Below the pieces are notes generated by a model. It did no database searches and was not told the DNA's origin. It saw only the letters and a list, made by a program, of their open reading frames with translations. From an uncultured Lentisphaeria bacterium (GTDB lineage: Bacteria; Verrucomicrobiota; Lentisphaeria; Victivallales; Victivallaceae): a DNA stretch of 6,448 nucleotides. Location of the stretch: the NCBI GenBank assembly GCA_949298665.1, contig CASFXO010000136.1, forward strand, positions 1 to 6,448, read 5' to 3'. Positions 1 through 5,220 of this stretch are shown piece by piece. How positions within the stretch are numbered: position 1 is the first letter of the stretch; each line of letters starts with the position of its first letter. The position numbers and the translations under genes were made by a program.

Positions 1-3000
1 CATGGCCTTGTCCATTTCGGAACGATGACTCCAGAGCCGCCGGCCGGAATCCCAGTCGAAAGCAATCACCTGTTCGTCCCCGCAGCCCGCCAGCAACATC
101 CCGCGCGATTCGACAAAGTACAAAACACCGACAGTCGCATCCGCTTCCCAGGTTTTCACCCGTTTTCCCGTATCGTCGAGAATGACAATCTTCCGCCCCG
201 CGGCCAGCGCCGTCCAGCGGCGCCCCTGATACTCAAACCCGACTGCTGCCGCCGGATACGCTCCGGTTTCAAAAACCTCACGCACCGCCGGCACCGGCAC
301 CCCCCGGTTCGAGTCGCGGTTGTCCGCAAAGGGGGGGCTTTCCCATTCCGGGAGCGATTTCACGATCTCCGCCACCCGGCGGGCATCCTCCGGAATGTCC
401 GGTTTGAGAACCGTCTCCCCGACGCCGAACGCATACCGCTTCCCGGCCACCACCAGAACACCGGATTCCGCGGCACGCACCGTCAACTTCCCGGTTCCCA
501 GATTCCAGTCCAATGCCACCGGATGGTCGGCACTCAGCCAATCCTGCAGACGGGTCATTGCGTCGGCATACAGAAAATCATTTCCCCAGAAGAGCTTGCC
601 CCCCGAAAAGCCGACCGCGGCAAAATCCCCGTCCGCCCACAACACCGTTCTCTCGCCCAACCGGCCACCACCGGCTCCGGGACCGAACCGCCGTATGACC
701 GTTTCCGCCGCCGGATACGGCGAAAAAAAGGTGTAATAACGACTGGTTCCGTCCCGTTCCAATTTACATTCGCGATGCCAGACCACGGTTTTCCCGGTGA
801 TCCGATCCAGGTCATCCCCGCTCTCATCGCGCAGCTCCGGCCCCTCCGGCACCGAATCGACAAAGTGAATGCTTCCCGTCCGGCGACGGACCGGCCGATC
901 GGTAATGCCGAACGATACCAGCGCAATGGAACAGGCTCCGGGGTTTTCCCCGCTGCTGCCCAGAGATTCCAATGTCAGGGTATGATTTCCCGCCGGCAGT
1001 TCGCACCGTCCCAGCTCCACCACCTGATCTTCCGCCGTATCGCCGCGACCGTCCAGCCGCTCCGCCAGCACCCGGTCATCCAGCATCACCCGCAGAAACC
1101 CGCGGTCCGTATAACGGTACAGCCGCAATACCGCCCGCCCGGCAACCGGTTGCTTCAAGGTGAACGGCAGCACCAGCCGCTGTCCGGCAGCGGTGGCTTT
1201 GAACAGCAGCGCCCGGTCGTTGACCAGCCGGATCAGTTCCAGATTTTCCGGCTCGGTACGCGCCGGATGATCCGGAGCCAGATAAAGCGCGTAATCATCC
1301 GGATTCTCCTGTTCCATCTCCACCGCGACTGTTCCGGGACGATCAGGCACGGTTCGACGCTCCACTCCGGGGCCGGTCTCGTATACGAAATCCAGCCCGT
1401 ACCGCCGGTCTCCGGCGCTTTCACGCAACGCATCGGAAATCAGTGCGATGCCATTCCGCCGGATCAGGTCCCGCTCCCACACCGCGCTCTTCGCCACATC
1501 CAGAGAGCCGGTGAAACGGGCCGTTTCCCCCAGCGTTTCCGCCCGGATCAGCCGCGCCGCCCGAGGCAGTGCGGAGCGGGCAATGCCGTCCTCCCGCACC
1601 CACAGTTGCGTCCGATACCCGGCAATAAAGGGAAAACGATTCAACGTCAACGTAAACAACGCCAGACAATGCAGCGGCTGCCGCAGTTCCTTCTCCAGAA
1701 AACCATCGACGATGATCCGATCCCCCCCTTCCCCGAAACCGGCGATGGCAAACGCTTCATCCTGCTTCACCGTGCCTGCCGGCCATTCCCGGAACTCCGC
1801 CGTTCCCGGACGCAGCAAACGCCACACCCCTTCGGGCTGTTCGGTATGCTGCGCATATTCTCCCGGAGCCGGTTCATAAGACTGCCCCAGCCGGAAAAGA
1901 CGCGGCGGCAACACCGGCGCAATGATCCGTTCCATATCCAGCGGCATGGTGTCCCGCAGCAGATACGCGGTCCGCCGCAGAAACGAAAGCGGAATGTAAC
2001 GCACAATCCGATCCTGCCGTTCGTTTCCGGCAAGCGCCAGAAGCTGCTCATAGGCCGTCCGCAACGTGCGAAGCGCCTGCTCCGACACATCGCCGGTCAG
2101 CAGCATATAGAACGGCAGCGTCTCGATCCCCGTCGGGAACCAGGTCAGATTCCCCCCTTCCCCCTCAATCCAGCAATACCGGTGAATCGATGCGTAACGA
2201 TGTCTGACCGCCTGCCGCGCAAATTGAAAATCCGCCCGTTCCGGCGGCAGCGTTTTCTCCAGATAACGCGCCAGCGCATACAGCGTCAATGCCGCCCATT
2301 GCTCGTGCCGGTTGCCGACCCGGTCAACCGGGGCAACCGTCTGGTAAATACCGCAGCCGTTGCCATGATCGTCCCGGAAAAATTCATATTCCCGGAACAA
2401 CGCCGCAATCACCTGCTCGCGCCTGCCGTTTTCGAAAAACGGGTGATTCTCCACCAGATTCCAGTACAGCGGCAGCATGACCGCATTGTAATGGTACGTG
2501 GTCCCGATCGGATCTTTGTGATCGCGGAACGCCACCGGATCCTGCGCCAGACGCTTGATCGCCTCCGGCGTTTCCGGAAAAGCCAGCCGCATGAATTCCC
2601 GGGCATAGTTTTCGTCGCCGGTCATGTAAAACAATGCCAGCAGCCGTGACAGCACACTCCAGCCGAAATAGCGCGTCCCGTAACCGTCCGACTGATCGTA
2701 ACTGTCGGCATAAAAATAATCCGCGGGCAGCCGGTAACGCGGATCCAGCCGGGTCGCCCAGAAAAACGGTACCCGGACTTCGCCGTTTTCTTCCCGTTTT
2801 ACTTCGGCGGCGAACGCCTCCGCAGCCTGCAGCATGGCCTCAGCGTCATTGCCGCCGAGGGTAATGTAGTCCACCCCGTCTCCGGCCGGATCGAACAAAG
2901 TACGCGCATCCCAGCCGTTCTCTCCCGGAAACTGCCGATCCAGCAGCGTATAATACCGGTCATAGAGCCGGCTGATTGCCGGATTGAGATTCCGGTTTCC

Positions 3001-4098
3001 CAGCAGAATCCGGCAGGAATAAGCTTTTTCCTGCTCCGGATCCTGAACGGTCTTTACCGGGAACCCGAGCGCTTTCCGGATCAGCGCCGCAGCAGCAGTT
3101 CCGGAACCATCCCCGGGCTCAATTACTACCGTATTCTCCGGAATCAAGCTCAGTTCCCGACGCAATGGTGCAATATGTTCGGGGTGAAATGCGATCTTTT
3201 CTTTTTCCTGCAGCGAGGCTTCCGTTATTTCATATCGCGGCATCGCCGCATTGGCCGTATAAATATGGCCGACAACGCTCGTGGTTCCCGCCGGGGCCTG
3301 CGCCGCCAGCCGCAGTGTTTTTTCTCCGTCTTCCGGCTGTATCGTAAATTCCTGCTGCGTCAACTGCCCGCCGGGTTCGAACCGCAACTGCAGCAGAATC
3401 GGATCATTCTCCGCTTTACCCGCTCTGCCTTTGACGCCCACCGTCCACAATTGTCCGGCGGCCGCCGGTTTCTCCTGACGAATGCCGGAGCCGCTGTGAC
3501 TCACCCGGTCGTCCAGCAGAATCCGGGCCGAACCGGGTCCCGGCAGACGCCGGGTCACGCCGTCTCCGTAAATCTGCCAGACCGGTTCATCGCCCCACAC
3601 GATCGCATGCTGCTGTTGCCATTGCCGCAGCGCCTCCCCGCTCAGTGCCTGCAAAGTCACCGCACGCACTTCAAACGCCCCGACATCCGGATTGCCGGTA
3701 TACGCATAAGCGGTCACTCCCGTGCTGCCTGCCGGAGCGGCGGCCTCCAGCATCAGCGGTTCCCAACGCTGAAACGGAATTTCCCAGCGTTTCTGCACCA
3801 CCTGATTACCCGGAGTGAAATTCATCTGCAGGATGAAGGGACAATTCTTCTCCCGCATCCTGCGAACCTGTGCCCGCAGCACCAGCTGTTCCCCCGCCTT
3901 GACCGGCTGTGTCCGGGAGACTCCGACGCCGCCGTCCGTGCGGAGGTCGGCCATGGAAAGGATGCCGCCGTCCCCCATTTCCAGCGTCCCGTTCCCATAC
4001 GGATTCCAGGCCGCATTTTCCCACTTGATGTCCCCGGCAAAAGCGCCGCAGGCCAGCAACGACAGCACTCCGACGACTAGCTTAAGCCGTTCCTTCAT
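1..4098 (-). CDS. Very large exported multidomain protein, lyase-like toroid plus beta-propeller (C-terminus outside window)
   Basis: The minus strand reads 1366 codons from ATG at 4098 to base 1 with no stop, so the 3' end lies beyond the left edge. The start is supported by an AAAGGAA Shine-Dalgarno 6 nt upstream. Residues 1-21 are an export signal: a KERLK basic start, a hydrophobic core, then either AFA|GD (signal peptidase I) or LLA|C17 (a weak lipobox). Residues about 61-150 and 206-297 are two related beta-rich modules of CBM-like appearance. About 305-440 is an alpha/beta segment (ILLGNRN, YITLGGND) resembling the N-terminal domains of some glycoside hydrolases. About 470-720 is helix-rich with aromatic and His/Glu patches (YHYN, NRHEQW, EGEGGNLTWFP), as in (alpha/alpha) toroid polysaccharide lyases. 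About 740-930 is beta-rich with a heparinase-like stretch, VWERDLIRRNGIALISDAL (873-891). About 965-1065 is another beta-sandwich, and from about 1285 PQQ/WD40-like blades begin (VIAFDWDSGRRLW). It is probably secreted and acts on or binds a polysaccharide. Fold calls are by eye and the catalytic activity is unknown. Confidence 0.88.
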   Translation of the reverse strand, partial: MKERLKLVVGVLSLLACGAFAGDIKWENAAWNPYGNGTLEMGDGGILSMADLRTDGGVGVSRTQPVKAGEQLVLRAQVRRMREKNCPFILQMNFTPGNQVVQKRWEIPFQRWEPLMLEAAAPAGSTGVTAYAYTGNPDVGAFEVRAVTLQALSGEALRQWQQQHAIVWGDEPVWQIYGDGVTRRLPGPGSARILLDDRVSHSGSGIRQEKPAAAGQLWTVGVKGRAGKAENDPILLQLRFEPGGQLTQQEFTIQPEDGEKTLRLAAQAPAGTTSVVGHIYTANAAMPRYEITEASLQEKEKIAFHPEHIAPLRRELSLIPENTVVIEPGDGSGTAAAALIRKALGFPVKTVQDPEQEKAYSCRILLGNRNLNPAISRLYDRYYTLLDRQFPGENGWDARTLFDPAGDGVDYITLGGNDAEAMLQAAEAFAAEVKREENGEVRVPFFWATRLDPRYRLPADYFYADSYDQSDGYGTRYFGWSVLSRLLALFYMTGDENYAREFMRLAFPETPEAIKRLAQDPVAFRDHKDPIGTTYHYNAVMLPLYWNLVENHPFFENGRREQVIAALFREYEFFRDDHGNGCGIYQTVAPVDRVGNRHEQWAALTLYALARYLEKTLPPERADFQFARQAVRHRYASIHRYCWIEGEGGNLTWFPTGIETLPFYMLLTGDVSEQALRTLRTAYEQLLALAGNERQDRIVRYIPLSFLRRTAYLLRDTMPLDMERIIAPVLPPRLFRLGQSYEPAPGEYAQHTEQPEGVWRLLRPGTAEFREWPAGTVKQDEAFAIAGFGEGGDRIIVDGFLEKELRQPLHCLALFTLTLNRFPFIAGYRTQLWVREDGIARSALPRAARLIRAETLGETARFTGSLDVAKSAVWERDLIRRNGIALISDALRESAGDRRYGLDFVYETGPGVERRTVPDRPGTVAVEMEQENPDDYALYLAPDHPARTEPENLELIRLVNDRALLFKATAAGQRLVLPFTLKQPVAGRAVLRLYRYTDRGFLRVMLDDRVLAERLDGRGDTAEDQVVELGRCELPAGNHTLTLESLGSSGENPGACSIALVSFGITDRPVRRRTGSIHFVDSVPEGPELRDESGDDLDRITGKTVVWHRECKLERDGTSRYYTFFSPYPAAETVIRRFGPGAGGGRLGERTVLWADGDFAAVGFSGGKLFWGNDFLYADAMTRLQDWLSADHPVALDWNLGTGKLTVRAAESGVLVVAGKRYAFGVGETVLKPDIPEDARRVAEIVKSLPEWESPPFADNRDSNRGVPVPAVREVFETGAYPAAAVGFEYQGRRWTALAAGRKIVILDDTGKRVKTWEADATVGVLYFVESRGMLLAGCGDEQVIAFDWDSGRRLWSHRSEMDKAM

Positions 4099-4104
4099 CA
4101 CGCA

Positions 4105-4111
4105 TTCCTTT
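4105..4111 (-). promoter_or_regulatory. Ribosome binding site of the large exported protein
   Basis: The minus strand reads AAAGGAA, then TGCGTG, then ATG at 4098, a 6-nt spacing. It lies inside the 31-nt gap after the pseudopilin stop. It fixes the start used here and indicates independent initiation within a shared transcript. Confidence 0.75.
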
Positions 4112-4129
4112 CTACTCGCCGAACAGTGG

Positions 4130-4900
4130 TCAGGGGGTCACGCTCCGCCCGGAACGGGTCCATTGATTGTCCTTGTCGGAATACTGCCCCAGCCCTCCTG
4201 CCGCGGTATAGACCGGAAACGTTTCCCCCGATGCGGGGCGGGTGCTGTCCACATGACCGTCGGCCCGGGCGACATTCGCGTACTTGTTATCGTGTCTGGC
4301 ATCCACCCGGTTGTTCCAGGAATTCTGGTCGGTAATCAGGCAGCTCCCGGCAGTCGGGGTCAATTCGCCGGCGTTGCTGGTGCCGGAGTCGGCCAGCATC
4401 ACGGTGCGCGAGGGCGTGCGCAGGCCGCCGATTTTGGCGGTATTGTGGGTGCGGCTGTTGTCGTAGGCGCCGCTGCACCCCTGCCGCCCGCAGTCGCCGA
4501 GATGCCAGTAATTGTACCCGTAATGGGTAGCGGTTACGCTGTCGACCGCGGCGATGAAGCCGGGACACTTGAAGAATTTCCAAGTCGTTTCAAAATCTTC
4601 TCCCAGATTTTTACCGGGACGCAGATAAAGCTGCATCAGGATTTCGTTCCAGTATTTCCCGGTACTGTTGGTCATGCCGGTATCCACATTATTCAGAAAA
4701 CCGTAGAACGGAAAAGAGTCGTCGTGGTCCCCCACATAAATCATCATGGTGGTGCCCAGTTGTTTAAGGTTGCTGACACAACTGATGCTTTTGGCCTTGT
4801 CCCGCGCCTTGTTCAGCGCGGGCAGCAGCATGGAGGCCAGAATGGCGATGATCGCAATCACGACCAGCAGTTCAATCAACGTCAACGGTCTTCTTTTCAT
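4130..4900 (-). CDS. Type II secretion-like pseudopilin (prepilin N-methylation and H-X-DG type)
   Basis: 256 residues. The N-terminus MKRRP followed by LTLIELLVVIAIIAILA (6-22) is a type IV prepilin/pseudopilin signal: a short basic leader, the conserved Glu at mature position +5 (E10) and a hydrophobic helix. It would be processed by a prepilin peptidase and assembled in a type II secretion or pilus-like filament. The usual Gly(-1)/Phe(+1) are Pro5/Leu6 here. Further family marks are the SCVSNLKQLG helix end (40-49), FFKCPG (109-114), YGYNY (127-131), LRTPSRTVMLADSG (160-173) and H203-X10-D214-G215, close to the H-X9-DG motif of PVC-phylum pseudopilins. A longer in-frame reading from TTG 4975 or ATG 4963 was rejected. 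It would give an unusually long 26-31 residue leader and begin upstream of the predicted transcript start near 4959. ATG 4900 has GGGGA 6 nt upstream. It is the first gene of the leftward unit, 31 nt before the large exported protein, with no terminator between. Confidence 0.93.
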   Translation of the reverse strand: MKRRPLTLIELLVVIAIIAILASMLLPALNKARDKAKSISCVSNLKQLGTTMMIYVGDHDDSFPFYGFLNNVDTGMTNSTGKYWNEILMQLYLRPGKNLGEDFETTWKFFKCPGFIAAVDSVTATHYGYNYWHLGDCGRQGCSGAYDNSRTHNTAKIGGLRTPSRTVMLADSGTSNAGELTPTAGSCLITDQNSWNNRVDARHDNKYANVARADGHVDSTRPASGETFPVYTAAGGLGQYSDKDNQWTRSGRSVTP

Positions 4901-4906
4901 GTCGCA

Positions 4907-4911
4907 TCCCC
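4907..4911 (-). promoter_or_regulatory. Ribosome binding site of the pseudopilin
   Basis: GGGGA on the minus strand, followed by TGCGAC and ATG 4900. It is a weak but well-spaced Shine-Dalgarno (6 nt) and supports the short prepilin leader over the upstream in-frame starts. Confidence 0.5.
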
Positions 4912-4934
4912 GGTTGGAAGATTCCCATCTGCTT

Positions 4935-4952
4935 TGCCAAAACCATTTGGCA
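4935..4952 (-). promoter_or_regulatory. Operator-like inverted repeat O1, downstream of the pseudopilin promoter
   Basis: The minus strand reads TGCCAAATGGTTTTGGCA: perfect 7-bp arms (TGCCAAA/TTTGGCA) around a 4-nt centre. It spans about +7 to +24 from the predicted start of the leftward transcript, a position where a bound repressor would block initiation or escape. A 16/18 match sits in the same orientation and nearly the same place downstream of the divergent regulator promoter. The size and symmetry suit a LacI-family dimer, and the neighbouring LacI protein is the obvious candidate. The centre is GG/CC rather than the CG step common in LacI-family operators. Binding is inferred. Confidence 0.8.
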
Positions 4953-4965
4953 TCCTTCGCCATTA

Positions 4966-4994
4966 ATTCTAGCAAAAAAAAATCGGCTTGTCAA
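4966..4994 (-). promoter_or_regulatory. Sigma70-type promoter of the pseudopilin / large-protein unit
   Basis: On the minus strand, -35 TTGACA (4994-4989), a 17-nt spacer and -10 TAGAAT (4971-4966). The predicted transcript start is near 4959, giving a leader of about 59 nt to ATG 4900. The -35 is a perfect consensus and the -10 has one mismatch. A T8 run (minus strand) ends 11 nt upstream of the -35, like an UP element. Confidence 0.83.
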
Positions 4995-5005
4995 GATTCA
5001 TTCCG

Positions 5006-5096
5006 AAAAAAAATACTTTTTCTTTGAAGTTTTTTCCTCTTGATATCCTGCAATCGATTGGAAATCAAAGTTTTTTCATAAAAATACAATTTTTTT
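5006..5096. other. AT-rich spacer with A/T tracts between divergent promoters
   Basis: This is the non-coding core of the control region and is strikingly AT-rich against GC-rich genes. It holds an A8 run (5006-5013) and T runs at 5017-5021, 5030-5035, 5071-5076 and 5090-5096, with A5 at 5080-5084. Another A9 run (4974-4982) lies inside the leftward promoter spacer. The outermost tracts (5006-5013 and 5090-5096) each end 11 nt from the nearest -35, as UP elements would. The tracts may also bend the DNA. No small gene with a plausible ribosome binding site was seen. Confidence 0.55.
5051..5060. repeat. 10-bp perfect palindrome midway between the two -35 elements
   Basis: CAATCGATTG is a perfect palindrome whose centre (5055.5) lies within about 5 bp of the midpoint between the -35 boxes (4994 and 5108). 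It could be a shared activator site, but a 10-bp palindrome can arise by chance and the flanks do not extend it. Confidence 0.35.
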
Positions 5097-5107
5097 CCCG
5101 ATTCCGG

Positions 5108-5136
5108 TTGACAATCCTGTCCGGAGCGGGTATAAT
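5108..5136 (+). promoter_or_regulatory. Consensus sigma70-type promoter of the LacI-regulator unit
   Basis: TTGACA (5108-5113), a 17-nt spacer and TATAAT (5131-5136): both hexamers match the consensus exactly at the optimal spacing. The predicted transcript start is near 5143, giving a 5' leader of about 78 nt. A T7 run (5090-5096) ends 11 nt upstream of the -35. Such a strong promoter in front of a repressor gene suggests it is kept in check, fitting the operator-like site just downstream. Confidence 0.88.
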
Positions 5137-5147
5137 GAAGAAGAACC

Positions 5148-5165
5148 TGATAAATGGTTTTGGCA
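5148..5165 (+). promoter_or_regulatory. Operator-like site O2, downstream of the LacI-regulator promoter
   Basis: TGATAAATGGTTTTGGCA matches the minus-strand O1 sequence at 16 of 18 positions, with a continuous 14-nt identity (5152-5165). It spans about +6 to +23 from the predicted start, mirroring the O1 placement. The left arm is degenerate, so 5 of 7 arm pairs remain and it may bind more weakly than O1. This suggests autoregulation of the repressor and its downstream gene. Confidence 0.75.
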
Positions 5166-5168
5166 ATC

Positions 5169-5199
5169 CCGCCCAGGATTCCTCCACGGAACCGGGCGG
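5169..5199 (+). other. Strong RNA hairpin in the LacI-regulator leader
   Basis: The predicted leader RNA can fold CCGCCC-(A)-GG-(A)-TTCC, loop TCCAC, GGAA-CC-GGGCGG. That is 12 base pairs interrupted only by two bulged A residues, with a 5-nt loop. It ends 3 nt before the Shine-Dalgarno (5203-5208). No U-run follows, so it is not an intrinsic terminator. It could protect the 5' end or tune translation initiation. Pairing was worked out by eye. Confidence 0.55.
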
Positions 5200-5202
5200 C
5201 AG

Positions 5203-5208
5203 AAGGAG
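5203..5208 (+). promoter_or_regulatory. Ribosome binding site of the LacI regulator
   Basis: AAGGAG followed by 12 nt before ATG 5221. The spacing is somewhat long but no better in-frame start is present. The site lies directly 3' of the leader hairpin. Confidence 0.7.
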
Positions 5209-5220
5209 TTCGCCCCCATC

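Noticed and set aside
25..2649. 874-codon plus-strand open frame
   Set aside because: It is codon-aligned antisense to the large minus-strand gene. It stays open only because that gene avoids TTA, CTA and TCA codons; the first TCA ends it. Its translation is low-complexity Arg/Pro/Gln-rich with no domains, while the minus strand has a signal peptide, a ribosome binding site and recognisable folds.
3175..4080. 301-codon plus-strand open frame
   Set aside because: The same antisense shadow of the large gene; it ends at the sense-strand CTA codon near the signal peptide and has no recognisable domains.
3815..4966. 383-codon plus-strand open frame spanning the pseudopilin
   Set aside because: It is antisense to the pseudopilin and the start of the large gene. 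The minus-strand pseudopilin motifs are unambiguous and this frame has no ribosome binding site or family match.
4901..4975. Longer pseudopilin starting at TTG 4975 or ATG 4963
   Set aside because: It would overlap the -10 and operator, begin upstream of the predicted transcript start, and give a 26-31 residue leader unlike prepilin signals.
5169..5199. Leader hairpin as an intrinsic terminator or attenuator
   Set aside because: No U-run follows the stem; a purine-rich Shine-Dalgarno follows instead.
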